Of a stretch of DNA of 64,000 nucleotides, positions 12,274-23,793 are shown piece after piece. The number at the start of each line of letters is the position of its first letter. Within the stretch, counting starts at the first letter, position 1. The stretch covers positions 113,112,674-113,176,673 of the forward strand of contig CM061243.1 of the NCBI GenBank assembly GCA_030848705.1. The letters are read 5' to 3'. Source of the DNA: Heracleum sosnowskyi. Lineage: Eukaryota; Streptophyta; Magnoliopsida; Apiales; Apiaceae. The position numbers were made by a program, and so were the translations under genes. The notes beneath the pieces were generated by a model. That model saw only the letters and a program-made list of their open reading frames with translations, was not told the DNA's origin and did not search any database.

Positions 12274-12504
12274 TGTCTTCTCACCAGGCTATCGTTGAGC
12301 GAAAGAGGGCCAAGTTCGAAGCCGAGCAAGCAGCTAGGGCGGCTAGAGCAGCTGAGGAGGCGGAGGCGGCCGAGGCAGGCGCGGCGTCTAACAATAGTCG
12401 CCAGGAAGCTGAGAGACCGACCAGGCCAGCCCCAACGTCTCCTCCTCCGACCGATCACGCGGAGCAAACGACTTGGTCCGTTCAGGCTAAGAAAAGGGTT
12501 CGGC
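12274..12504 (+). pseudogene. Antisense extra ORF, exon 2 (5' part, before insertion)
   Basis: Follows a pyrimidine-rich acceptor (TTTCTTTTTGCAG). It encodes an Ala/Glu/Arg-rich helix with repeated AARAA and EEAEAAE, probably coiled coil, then a Pro/Thr-rich linker and KKRVR. The reading frame runs into the chromovirus LTR at 12505, where an artificial stop follows within one codon. The exon resumes at 61011. Confidence 0.65.
12501..12504. repeat. Left target duplication CGGC of the chromovirus complex
   Basis: CGGC lies immediately left of TGTGACGCCC. The same four bases follow the right end at 61007-61010. Gypsy integrases usually make 5-bp duplications; the fifth base differs (T versus A), so this is a 4-bp or an imperfect 5-bp duplication. 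Confidence 0.65.
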
Positions 12505-14200
12505 TGTGACGCCCTCCCGATCTGGGGTCATGATCGGGGAGTCACTACAAACTCTATACATAATTAAACCCTTAAACAATAATATAAACATGCAGAATAG
12601 ACCCCAACTCTACCAATGGATCTCAACAGTTGATGGTGTGAAACAAGCATCCACTATCTAATTCATTAATACATAAACATAAGTCTCAAAAGTTATTACA
12701 TCCATGTCTTAAACGTTCTACGTTCTCTATTACAAAACACCTTCTAGATATGGCCATCACCTACCTGAGCTGGCATCCCAAAAACAACCCTATAAGAAGA
12801 CTTCCTAGCTGTCTGAAATGTACGTACCATCTTCTCGTTTTACTGTGGGTTAGAATAGGGGAAAAAGAATGAGCCAAATGCCCAGCAAGTAATAATATGA
12901 CCAAACAGTTATCCACTGGGAAACAGTTCCAATATCAATATGTATGACATGGGTATAGCAAAATCCGTATCAATGGGATTATCAAAACAATGAATTGAAT
13001 ATACAATTTCAAAACAGTTTCCAATATCAATATATATGGCATGGTTTTAGAAAAATCCATATCAAAGGATTATCAGAACAATGGCATAAATATGCAATTT
13101 CAAAGGGTAAACCAATTTCATTATCAAGATATCCGTTTCAAGAAAACAATAAGTAATTTTGGAGATTTTTCACAACGCACCGGACAATACGGGTGATCAG
13201 CCACGTAAAGTCCCCATACCGGACACACAGTCCCTCTGGTCCTTGTATTGGGTCCCATTAGGCAACACATTGGCCTTTAGACTAGTCCATCCCTAGTCCA
13301 TTTATTATAATAAAAAAAATGTTGGACCGGCGTTACTCGGCCTCTTACGCCTCCAATCTTAGGAATCCGTGGAAACCATAAATCAGAATTTAAATGAGTC
13401 TAAACTTTATTCCTTTTTAAAACATGTTCAGATATAAAGAAGTTCTTTGGAAATCAGATAAGTTCAATCAAAACAATCTGGATTTCTATTAGTGGAATAT
13501 CAGAAATATTTATCATCGGGTTTGTTCTGGTAATGTACTAGAATGAGAGTTAGGTGTATTCACTTTCAGGTATAAAAAGGTTTGAATAAGTATATGATCA
13601 AATTCAGGTTATAGAATTATAGGTCATCAGGTTTCAATTCATGTATATGATCAGGGTATAAAGGTTTAGGGATAAAGAACTAAACAAAGCATGGTATACA
13701 GTTCAACATGGTATATATGAACAAAGATAAGGGTTATCAATGAACAATAGGTGTTTTCAGAATTAAAAGTATGTCAAGGCAAGATATCAATTCATATGTG
13801 TCAAAATGAAACAATGGAATCGAAATACGAAAGCAAGTTTGTATTACTTGCCTTAAGTAGCTAAAAAGGGGTAATGAGAAATCACTGGTTTTCCACCTTA
13901 GTCTTTCCCTTGTCTCTAAGACCCACTTCCTTGAACTCTTTAAGTTCCACTTCCTTGGACTCTACAAAAGAATATATTCTATCTTAGAACGCCCTTTCTC
14001 AAATGCCAATCCTTTACTCTAAACTACCCAACGCATCCTAAGCGCGTAAACACTTAATAGTTATACCATAAAACAATTATAACCACGTAATAGGCAATCA
14101 ACCATATAAACTCACATCGTCATTTAAATACACATAACATGCTCCTTATACATATGTATATATAATAATATATCTTTCAAATCATACCACACTTGGTATC
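12505..14200 (-). repeat. Chromovirus LTR1, outer part
   Basis: Starts with TGTGACGCCC on the plus strand (sense end GGCGTCACA). Matches 48118-49800 and 57446-59141 almost base for base. It is interrupted at 14200 by Copia-1 and resumes at 27338. Without the insertion LTR1 would be about 3553 bp. Confidence 0.9.
14196..14200. repeat. Copia-1 target duplication GTATC, left
   Basis: GTATC precedes TGTTATTCCC and recurs at 27333-27337 after CCTAACA. The uninterrupted LTR copies read GGTATCCC at this point, confirming a 5-bp duplication. Confidence 0.95.
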
Positions 14201-15224
14201 TGTTATTCCCAAATGACCTAACAGAATTGTAGAAGGGGGGGGGGGGTTGAATACAATTCTTGATATTTTCTTGAAACTAAACACTTTATAAAATCAAACT
14301 GAACTGAATAAATAAAAACACAAGATATAAATAATTCAGTTGGATTGTTTGATTATCCAACTGAAGTGTTTTTATTGCGGAAATAATCTGTGATACAAAA
14401 GTACACAGCTGCTCAGTTACAAGGTTGTAGAGAAGAATTGCTCTCAAAAATAGCTAATACAATCTATTTGTTTTTCTTCTCTTCTTTCTAAAGTAACTGC
14501 TACACTTGGTTATATAATCCCAAGTTTACAATTCTACGTTTGGTTAAACTAAAGAATAATAGTAGTAACCATTAGTAGCTTGCTTTTCATTCCTTTTGTC
14601 CAATGGTCCTTGGAGATCTTTGCTTCTGTCTTCATGCTCATTATAATCATTTCCAAGAGCCTTATTGGAAATTGGAATGTTTCCTTATTTCCAGTAACCA
14701 CTTTGATGGCTTCCAATGCAAAGTACACTTCCATATCTCCTTTTAGATCTGTTCAGTAAACTGTCACTATCACTTTGTCAACTGTTCAAAAAGCAACATT
14801 GATTCGTTGATAGCAAGGAGATGTGTTTCGTTGATAGCTTCATTCTTCATTTCGTTGATGGTGTTTCCCTCGTTTCGTTGATGGGTAAACTCCATACCGT
14901 TGACAGAGTAATCTTCATACCGTTGACATGTCTTCACTTAGTCAAAATTACAAGGCATAACCTATTTACAATTAACCAACCTATTTTGACTATCTAGTAC
15001 TTAGTCAACATGACTTAGAAAACCTATCTAAAACATATAACAGAATGCCTATCATACTGTGAAGTATTGTACAATGCAATTGCTACAACACTCATTTCGT
15101 TGATGAGCTTCCTGTCAACGGAATGCTGCAAAGCATGCCATTTCGTTGACAGTTACAAAAATGACTTTACACAAATTCTACTAAGTGTTTTATGTTTATC
15201 ATCAAGAACAACATATTTCTAACA
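14201..15224 (-). repeat. Copia-1 3' LTR
   Basis: 1024 bp, starting TGTTATTCCC and ending TTCTAACA on the plus strand. It contains a run of 12 G (plus strand) where Copia-2 has 7 C in sense orientation, and about nine copies of the CGTTGA motif. The hairpin by the poly(A) signal has one mismatch here. Confidence 0.92.
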
Positions 15225-15238
15225 ATCTCCCCCAATTT
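15225..15238 (-). other. Copia-1 polypurine tract
   Basis: Minus-strand AAATTGGGGGAGAT directly precedes the 3' LTR, the expected site for plus-strand DNA priming. Confidence 0.8.
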
Positions 15239-15410
15239 ATGACTGATAGAATAACAGCCATAAATCAAGAGACTTGATGATAACAAAAACACTCAGATAC
15301 ATCATAAATTACAAAAGTAGAATATGTATTAAGCTTCAAAATTTTATAGACAAAATATAAGACTTACAAGACTAATGCCCACAAATGCTCCTCTAGTCTG
15401 AGCAAATGTT

Positions 15411-18400
15411 TCATCTGTGATTTCTTTGTGGCATAGTCTTCTTCCCTTTCTTGGAGTTGTTTTCCTCAATCTGGACCTGTAGCCTTCTGTAGAAGATTTT
15501 CTCCTCTTCATCTTGATCACCAAGCTTGGATTGCATCAGCTTTAGAGTTTGATTAGATGCCTTCTCCAGCTGGTCTTCCATTCTGAAGAATCTTCTGCAA
15601 TTGTCCTTGTCCTTAAACTCCATCATCCAATAGGGTTGAAGATGGATTTTCTTTCCTGTTGAGGGAACTCTAAGTATCCTGGGAAGGGCCTCAGGCTTGT
15701 TCCAGCTAGCCTTTATCTGACAGATTTTGGAGACCACCTCAGACTTGGCTGTTTTGGTGAAACCAAAGTCCTTTTTCAAGCATCTAAACACTGAGAGTAG
15801 TGTTTGATAGTCTTCTCCTAAAATTCTGTAGAGAGGCCACACTTGTTCTCTACCTCCCTTGTATATGAACACTAGTCTTTCAGGCAACTTTTGAGAAGCT
15901 GCAATTCCCCTTACTTCCACCAGGTTGTCTAAGTCAAGATGTAGACTGGATTCTTCCCTGATGTCAGCAATGTACATGCAGTCCTCTGGGTTTGCAGGGG
16001 GTTTTTGAGATTGTGGCTTTCTCACAAGAACAGGCTTTGCTTTGACAGACCTCTTCTTTGTCTTCATTGGTTGGTCCTTCTCTAACAGGAACTTTGGAAA
16101 GTAGGCTTCATCAAATTCAAAAGGTTCCTCTTTTGGCATGATTGGATGATCATGAAAGTTGACAGGATGTGCAGGATCACAAGCCAACTTTCCCTCAATA
16201 GGTAGATCACCAGGAATTTGATGTGCACTTGTTGTGGAAGAGTCTTGAGCAGTTTCTTGAGAATCATCTTCATCAAAGTCCAGATTCCTCTTAGCTCTAG
16301 CCTTTGGCTGACTTGTTCTCTTCTTCTTTCCAGCTTCCTTAGCTTTATCCTTGGCCTTTTCTTCCTGTAGGGCTTCTTCATCTTCAAGTGATTGAGCAAC
16401 TGCAAGAGCTTGCATTGCTGCCCTTTCACTTTCTTCAGCTTTGGCCTTAGCAAAATTTGGGTGACCAACCCAAATGTAGATTTCCTTGCCATCCCTGTAG
16501 ATGAGTGCCCTCTTGTTCCTTAAGCTTGGATGATTGCTTTCTTTGCTCTCCTTGATCAGCTTCCCTAAGACTTTGAACTCATCTGGCCTTGGTGGAGGAT
16601 AAGCTATCCTTTCTATGTTCTTGCCTTTGGGTTTTATGGGAGATAATGGAGATATCCCTCTTGCATCCACATTCCTCAAACATGAAGCTTGTCCTCTCTC
16701 ATTCCTTGAATCTTGAAGGACTACATGCTGAAGGGGTTCCATGACATAGGAACTCCTGAATTGTGGCTCCATTTGCACTGTCACCATTGCATTTGTTGAT
16801 GGTGGTATTGAAGTAGCTTGTACAGATGATACCTTTTTAGTGTCAGCTAGCTTCTTGACCTTTGCTTCAATATTTGACCAGTGATCCTTGATTTGTTCTG
16901 CAAGTTTCATCCTCAAAGAGGCTTCCTGGATCAGGTCAATACTGTCCTTTTTCTTCTTTGCAAACTCCCCCATTGCTAATGGCTCTTCTGGTAAGGAGAT
17001 GGCTGGGACCATAACCTTTGTGATCTGAATGTCGAGCTCCTTAGATTTCTCCCCCTTTTTGTTAGCATCAAGTGAGATGATAGGGAGCCCTTGAGCTGCC
17101 AGAAGCTGGGTGAGTAGCTGAGTTTGCTTCTCCTGCTCGTTTTGCATGTGACTAAATGTAGCCTCAACTTTGTCCACTCTAGAGGAAAGAGTTTTCAAAG
17201 ATGAAGACACTTCAGGTTCCTTGGTGAAAAACCTTGACATCCTGGAGACAGTGTGAAGAGGAAGCTTTTCATCTAGCCTCCTGTCAGTAGCAGCCCTAAG
17301 GTTGCTAATTGAGTCCTTGATTTCCGTAGCCTCAATCCTTGTCTGCAACATTTGTAGCCTTTGAATTTCCAGAGAATCCATGATGGCTTTGTAGAATTTC
17401 TTGTCCCTTGCTCCTGCAGACTCATGAGCTAGATATGCTTCATTGTACTGCCTTGTGATAGCAGCATCCAAATTGCATCTACCATGCATATCTTGAGAAA
17501 GCCAGTTTGGTGTAGGAGGCACCACAGAAGTCCCAGTCTGTGCAGTAGTGGCCACCTGTAGAATGTCACCAAAGCTATCCTCATTATCAGAAAAATCAAA
17601 TTCTCCACTTACTTCAGCCCCTGGAGGTAGATTGGTCAAGGCATCCTTTGCTCTTTGCATTGATGCAGTTGTGTGAATTAGTTGTAGTGACCTCTCTGCC
17701 TCCACATTGCCCTGTTGAGCCAAAACTTGATAGGCTGACACAGGATGAGTAAAGGTCTCAGGATCCAGGGAAATACTATCCAGAGTTTGTTGATAAACCT
17801 CTTGGAAAGTAAGTTCCCTTTCTCCCTCACTGACCTCCATTAACTCACTAGCAATGACTGCTTCCATCCTTATTACTCCTGTAGTCCCTTCTCTCTCTCC
17901 ACTCTGTTCTTGCATCATGGGCTCCCCATGGCTCACACCTCTCACACCCTCACCTTCACCTTCTAAGGTGGAACTCTCAATCTCTCCTTTTGCCTGGCTG
18001 GAAGAAATAGCCAGCCTCTCACTCACATTCTCTCCTTTTTTCTGGCTGCAAGCCAGCCTCTCAGTTTCACTCCCTCTCAGTCCTAGAAGTGTCTCAACTA
18101 CCACTAGATCATCTGCACTAGTTGTGGGAACAACTTGATTTTCAATTAAAGGTGCAGAGTGAACTATCAACGGAATGGTAGTTTGAACTGTCAACGGTAT
18201 GGATACCGTTGATGGAGAAACACTTGTCAACGAAATAGACTGTTTCGTTGATGAAGTCAAGAAAGCACTTTGAGAATGAGAAATTACAGTAGAGTCTGTG
18301 GTGATTGATTTTAAAGATTGGTCCACAGATCCCCTTGCAACTTCAGGAAAAATTGGTTGATGGCCCAACAAATCACTTAACAAGTGATGGCCACCAGCTT

Positions 18401-19877
18401 CAGAGTGGGGCTTCTCCAAGATTAGAGTTGGAGAATCAGGAATAGATGTATGGATCATGTCCACATCTAAAGATTGAGTTGGTGAATTTGATGGAGATAA
18501 TTCAAGATTGATGTTTAGAGAATGGGACTGTAACCCCAGAGAAATGATAGGGGTTACATCAAACTGAATTTGAGAAACTGGAAGTGTTGCTTCCAGTGTG
18601 TGTGCACCCTGTGTACCCTTGGACTTTTGCTTCACTCTCCTTTGGTATTGGGAAAATGTAGACTGTGGGCTTGAAGTGTCCCTTACCCTTTTGGACTGTG
18701 CTCTAGGAGGAGAGCTTGTTTCAATAATCACATCCTTTTGGGAGGATGCAATTAGACTTGTGTTTAAATCCATGTTACTCATTGTGCCTTGTTGGGAAGA
18801 CACAATGGGGCTTGGCTGGTACACACTAACCTGTCCTTCCTTATCCTTGGGGTTTCTTTGAAGTTCACCCCTTCCCTCACCTCTCACAACTCCAGACTCA
18901 CTCCCCTTAGGTTGTGTGGTAGTTTTTACAACAGGTGCCTTTTGAGAAGCACCTGAGGTTGGCTTGGAGGATTTCTTTGATTTTGGTTTTGTTGCTAGCG
19001 CAGGAGCCTGTTGGGTCACAGCTACAGACTCCATAGCAACATTGGAAGGTAAAACAGTAGAGGTGTTAGCTACACTAACAGGGATAGTAGTAGTTACCTC
19101 AATGATTGGCAGATACACCACTGGAACATCACCATTGTGGTTCAGCCTCAGTATGTCTGTCAATACTCTCTTTTCTTGCACAAAGCACTCAAACCTGGCA
19201 TTAGGGTTAGAGATAACTAATGGTGCTGGACTAACATGGTTAGCCAACATCATCAGAAACCTAGCATAATAGATATTTTTCTTCCTATTTGCTTTGTCAC
19301 CCAACTTAGCACCAATTTCATACATAAGTTGGGTGCTAAAGTTGTGATATCTATCATTTAGAAGCATGGTTAGGAGAATTAACATAGAGTTAGTTAATGC
19401 ATCAAAATTACTAATCTTTCCAGAAAAGACCTTAATGAATGCATCAGCTAAATAACTGTATTCCCTAACCAAACCTCTCCTAATTATTCTACCCAGATTA
19501 TCAGTAGGCAAAGAGTAGTTTATAGAATTTAGCATGGTAGTTATTTCAGTGTTAGTAGGCAAAACATCACAGTTATTATCAGGAATATGTAAACATGCTT
19601 GCAAAACATCAGAATTAACTATGTACTCATTACCTTGAAGAGTGAATTGTAGTGTGCAGTTTGTTCCACTATACTCACATGAGGTCCAAATTTCCTCGAT
19701 TATCTCATTGTAGAGTGGTGTAGAGTGAAACATTGCATAGCTCAACTTGCAATTCGTCATGAAATCCATCATTTTGAAGAACAGTCTGTTCGGGTTTTCC
19801 TTGACAACAAAAGGGATGGAGTTGTTCTTCTCATAGATGAACCCTCCAGCAGACATAAGCTTGACTATAGGTGCCAT
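15411..19877 (-). CDS. Copia-1 extra (env-position) ORF, 1488 residues
   Basis: Uninterrupted ORF between pol and the 3' LTR, same length as its counterpart in Copia-2. The N-terminal about 250 residues look globular and start MAPIVKLMSAGGF. A long Ser/Thr/Pro-rich region follows, then a probable coiled coil near residues 825-960 and a Lys/Glu-rich C-terminal third. The position matches the env-like ORF of SIRE elements, but I see no signal peptide and no clear membrane segment, so an envelope function is not supported here. Several residues differ from Copia-2 (for example ERLACSQKKGENVS versus SQAKGGNVS). The N-terminal part faintly resembles domains of plant transposon-associated proteins; function unknown. 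Confidence 0.85.
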   Translation of the reverse strand: MAPIVKLMSAGGFIYEKNNSIPFVVKENPNRLFFKMMDFMTNCKLSYAMFHSTPLYNEIIEEIWTSCEYSGTNCTLQFTLQGNEYIVNSDVLQACLHIPDNNCDVLPTNTEITTMLNSINYSLPTDNLGRIIRRGLVREYSYLADAFIKVFSGKISNFDALTNSMLILLTMLLNDRYHNFSTQLMYEIGAKLGDKANRKKNIYYARFLMMLANHVSPAPLVISNPNARFECFVQEKRVLTDILRLNHNGDVPVVYLPIIEVTTTIPVSVANTSTVLPSNVAMESVAVTQQAPALATKPKSKKSSKPTSGASQKAPVVKTTTQPKGSESGVVRGEGRGELQRNPKDKEGQVSVYQPSPIVSSQQGTMSNMDLNTSLIASSQKDVIIETSSPPRAQSKRVRDTSSPQSTFSQYQRRVKQKSKGTQGAHTLEATLPVSQIQFDVTPIISLGLQSHSLNINLELSPSNSPTQSLDVDMIHTSIPDSPTLILEKPHSEAGGHHLLSDLLGHQPIFPEVARGSVDQSLKSITTDSTVISHSQSAFLTSSTKQSISLTSVSPSTVSIPLTVQTTIPLIVHSAPLIENQVVPTTSADDLVVVETLLGLRGSETERLACSQKKGENVSERLAISSSQAKGEIESSTLEGEGEGVRGVSHGEPMMQEQSGEREGTTGVIRMEAVIASELMEVSEGERELTFQEVYQQTLDSISLDPETFTHPVSAYQVLAQQGNVEAERSLQLIHTTASMQRAKDALTNLPPGAEVSGEFDFSDNEDSFGDILQVATTAQTGTSVVPPTPNWLSQDMHGRCNLDAAITRQYNEAYLAHESAGARDKKFYKAIMDSLEIQRLQMLQTRIEATEIKDSISNLRAATDRRLDEKLPLHTVSRMSRFFTKEPEVSSSLKTLSSRVDKVEATFSHMQNEQEKQTQLLTQLLAAQGLPIISLDANKKGEKSKELDIQITKVMVPAISLPEEPLAMGEFAKKKKDSIDLIQEASLRMKLAEQIKDHWSNIEAKVKKLADTKKVSSVQATSIPPSTNAMVTVQMEPQFRSSYVMEPLQHVVLQDSRNERGQASCLRNVDARGISPLSPIKPKGKNIERIAYPPPRPDEFKVLGKLIKESKESNHPSLRNKRALIYRDGKEIYIWVGHPNFAKAKAEESERAAMQALAVAQSLEDEEALQEEKAKDKAKEAGKKKRTSQPKARAKRNLDFDEDDSQETAQDSSTTSAHQIPGDLPIEGKLACDPAHPVNFHDHPIMPKEEPFEFDEAYFPKFLLEKDQPMKTKKRSVKAKPVLVRKPQSQKPPANPEDCMYIADIREESSLHLDLDNLVEVRGIAASQKLPERLVFIYKGGREQVWPLYRILGEDYQTLLSVFRCLKKDFGFTKTAKSEVVSKICQIKASWNKPEALPRILRVPSTGKKIHLQPYWMMEFKDKDNCRRFFRMEDQLEKASNQTLKLMQSKLGDQDEEEKIFYRRLQVQIEENNSKKGKKTMPQRNHR

Positions 19878-20422
19878 TGTTGATTAACGGAAAGCTTCGA
19901 ACTGAATTGCTTGTTAGAGAGAAGAAGAGAGAAAAAGCCTTTGGAATTTTTGAGAACAGGTAAAAAAGAAATAATGAAAATAAAATTTCTTAAATACTCC
20001 CCCAAAAATTCTCAGAAAATGAATCCAATAATAAATGTAAATTACTGGATAGGCTTAAAAAAAAATATAACCGTTACTTTTAAGGTATTACCATGATTTA
20101 TACTTACAGGGGTGTATGCATAGATCGTGGTAAAAGACGTGACAAATTTCAACGGTTCAGATAAAAAGCGCTAAATCAACGAATCAGGATTGGGCGGTTA
20201 AAGTCCCGTCTTATTTCGTTGATAAAGCTGCGTTTCGTTGATATAAAAGAGCTATCAACGAAACACCCAGAAAACTGCTAAGACTGTCAACGAAATGGTT
20301 CGTTTCGTTGACATAGTAATTTTGACTTAGACAAAATTTCACTTTTTCCTAAGAAAATTAATTCACAGAAAAACATAGCAAGTTTCTGGCTGCATTTTAA
20401 CTTGCAAATATCTCAAAAATAA
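19878..20422 (-). other. Copia-1 spacer between pol and extra ORF
   Basis: Non-coding. Contains at least six CGTTGA-type motifs in both orientations around 20175-20320. It would be the leader of any subgenomic RNA for the extra ORF. Nearly identical to 41617-42160. Confidence 0.75.
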
Positions 20423-23400
20423 TTAAGAGAAATTTAGCATACCTAGCTCACTTACTAATCTTGAGAATGTTGATTCATCAAGTGGCTTGGTAAAGATGTC
20501 TGCAAGTTGTTGTTCACTTGGAACAAAATGTAACTCCACAGTACCATTCATAACATGTTCTCTAATGAAATGGTACTTGATGTCAATGTGCTTGGTCCTT
20601 GAATGCTGCACTGGATTTTCAGTAATGGCAATGGCACTAGTGTTGTCACAGAAAATAGGAATTTTCTCAACTCTTAATCCATAATCAAGAAGTTGATTTT
20701 TCATCCATAAAATCTGTGCACAACAACTTCCAGCTGCAATATACTCAGCCTCAGCTGTGGAGGTAGAAACTGAGTTTTGTTTCTTGCTGAACCATGACAC
20801 AAGCTTGTTTCCTAGGAATTGACAGGTTCCAGTTGTACTTTTCCTGTCAATTTTACATCCTGCAAAATCTGCATCTGAATAACCAATTAGTTCAAAACCA
20901 GATTCTCTAGGATACCAAATGCCAAGGTTTGGTGTTCCTTTGAGATATCTGAAAATTCTTTTAATAGCAACTAAATGGGATTCTCTAGGATCAGCCTGAA
21001 ATCTAGCACATAGACATGTAGCAAACATAATATCAGGTCTACTAGCTGTTAAATATAAAAGTGAGCCTACAATGCCTCTGTAACTTGAAATGTCCACAGA
21101 TTTTTCCTTAGTATTCAATTCAAGTTTGGTGGCAGTAGGCATGGGAGTTTTGGCAGTAGAGCATTCCATTAGGTTAAATTTCTTTAATAAATCATGAATG
21201 TATTTTGTTTGACTAATGAAAATGCCTTCATTAACTTGCTTTACTTGAAGACCAAGAAAGTAAGTTAGTTCTCCCATCATGCTCATTTCATATTTACTTT
21301 GCATAAGCTTGGCAAACTTTTGACAAAGTTTCACATCTGTAGACCCAAAGATTATATCATCTACATAAATTTGAACAAGTAAAGTAGAGCCATTTACAAC
21401 CCTGTGAAAAAGAGTTTTATCTACAGTACCTCTAGTGAAATGATTCTCAAGGAGGAACTGTGAGAGAGTGTCATACCAGGCTCTAGGTGCTTGTTTCAAA
21501 CCATAGAGTGCTTTGAGAAGGAAGTACACATAGTCTGGAAAATCATCATCTTCAAAACCAGGAGGTTGACTTACATACACCTCCTCTTCCAATTCCCATT
21601 CAGAAAAGCACTCTTCACATCCATTTGATAGACTTTGAAATTGGCATGGGCTGCATAGGCTAGGAAAATCCTTATTGCTTCTAGTCTTGCAACAGGAGCA
21701 AAGGTTTCATCAAAATCAATTCCCTCTTCCTGTGAGTAGCCTTTTGCAACCAGTCTAGCTTTGTTCCTTGTGACTATGCCATTTTCATCCATCTTGTTTC
21801 TGAACACCCACTTTGTGCCTATAACACTCCTGTCATTAGGCCTGGGCACCAGCTTCCAAACATTGTTTCTCTCAAATTGGTTTAGCTCTTCTTGCATGGC
21901 TAAAACCCAATCTGGATCTAGAAGTGCATCCTCAACTTTCTTTGGCTCATCTTGAGACAGAAAGCTACTATATAGACATTCTTCTTGAGTTGCTCTTCTA
22001 GTTTGGACTTTTGAAGAAACATCACCTATAATAAGTTCAAAGGGATGATCTTTAGTCCATTTCCTTGAGGGAGGTAGATTTGCTCTTGAAGACGTAGCTT
22101 CATGATCATGATTGCCTTGATTGGATATTTGTCCTTGAGAAACTCCCCCTGAGTTTGTTGTCCCTAATTGATCACTTCTAGAAGCATTCCTATGACTATC
22201 AACGGTATGACCGTTTTGGCTGTCAACGAAACGCTCATTCTGACTGTCAACGAATCCACCATCATGACTGTTAACGAAATGACCATTTGGTCTGCTAGCT
22301 GCTATCCTTTTTAACCTTAATGCAGCAATTTCATCTTCACTGCTGCTTTCATCTGTGCTAGATACAACAACTTTAGGCTGTTTCTCAGTAGCCTTATCAT
22401 GATTCACTTGTTCTCCTTCCTCATTCTCAAAAGAGAGACTTTCATGGAAACCTTCATCATAGAGACCTTGTATTTTGAGATCATCAAAAACAACATGTAC
22501 AGATTCCATAACAATGTTGATTCTGAGATTATAGACTCTGTAAGCTTTCCCTGCTGCATATCCCACAAATATTGCTTCATCTGCCTTTGCTTCAAATTTC
22601 CCCAAATGCTCAGCTTGATTTCTCAGAACAAAGCACTTGCATCCAAAGACATGAAGAAAATCTAATAGTGGCTTCTTTCTTTTGAGTAGATGATAAGGGG
22701 TCATTCCCTTGGCCTGATTAATCAAAGAAATATTTTGAGTAAAGCAAGCTGTGTTAACTGCCTCAGCCCAAAAATATGTAGGTAACTTTGATTCATCTAG
22801 CATTGTCCTTGCAGCTTCAATAAGTGTTCTGTTTTTCCTTTCAACTACACCATTTTGCTGTGGTGTTCTTGCTGCTGAAAACTCATGCAAAATACCATTT
22901 TCTTCACAGAACACCTTCATGCTCGAATTCTTGAATTCTGTCCCATTGTCACTCCTAATCCTTCTTACTTTGAAATCAGGATGATTGCTTACCATCTTGA
23001 TGTGATTGATAATGATTTCACTTGCCTCATCTTTATAGTGCAAAAAGAAAGTCCATGTAAATCTAGAAAAATCATCAACAATCACAAGACAGTATTTCTT
23101 CTTTGAGATGGACATAACATTTACAGGGCCAAATAGGTCCATATGAAGTAATTCAAGCTGCTGGACAATTGATGACTCTGTCTTGCTTTTGAATGATGCC
23201 TTCTTCTGTTTCCCTTTTTGACAGGCATCACACAAACCATCCTTGGAAAATTCCACCTGTGGAATTCCTCTAGCAAGATCCTTTCTCACCAAATCATTCA
23301 TAACTTTGAAATTCAGATGGGATAATTTCTTGTGCCATAACCAACTTTCATCTTTGCTTGCCTTGCTGAAAAGACAGGTGATGGTTTCTGAACTTGTGCT

Positions 23401-23793
23401 ACTAAAGTCAGCAATGTACACATTCCCTTTTCTGAATCCAGTCATTACCACATTGTTGTTTCCTCCTTTAGAAACAACACAGGCTTCTTTTGAAAAAGTA
23501 ACTAAAAATCCTTTGTCACAAAGTTGGCTGATACTAAGCAAGTTGTGCTTAAGACCATCCACCAATGCAACCTCATCTATGATGACATTCTCTTTTGAAA
23601 TCAAGCCATATCCCTTTGTGTAGCCTTTGCTGTCATCTCCAAAAGCAATACAAGGGCCAGCTCTTTCCTGAAACTCTGTGAGCAGGGTAGAATCACCAGT
23701 CATGTGTCTTGAACAACCACTATCCAAGTACCAAAGATTCCTTTTGTCTCCCTGCACACAATAAACCCAAATCAAGTTGATTTTGGTACCCAA
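20423..23793 (-). pseudogene. Copia-1 pol, broken by a one-base deletion in RT
   Basis: Two frames, 21571-23793 and 20423-21592, together match the single 1120-residue pol of Copia-2. The first holds protease (WYLDSGCSRH), integrase zinc finger and core (SDNGTEF, NGVVERKN) and the RT start up to SAFLNG. The second holds the rest of RT (YVDDIIFGST) and RNase H (SDADFAG, STAEAEY). At 21595-21597 there are three C where Copia-2 has four G in sense, so one base was lost from a homopolymer. This element cannot make full RT on its own. Confidence 0.92.
21595..21597 (-). other. Frameshift site in Copia-1 RT
   Basis: Sense AATGGGAATTGG here, AATGGGGAATTGG in Copia-2 (40439-40447). A single G is missing and the frame changes from the integrase/RT-start frame to the RT/RNase H frame. 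Confidence 0.93.

Noticed and set aside
10184..12504. A separate plus-strand retrotransposon with the extra ORF upstream of gag, as in Ogre
   Set aside because: The pol that follows the same gene at 62607 is on the opposite strand, and a sense TATA box for the minus strand is in the LTR. A complete copy would settle it.
12505..12567. Continuation of a reading frame from antisense exon 2 into the insertion
   Set aside because: Codons after 12504 are chromovirus LTR, not part of the gene.
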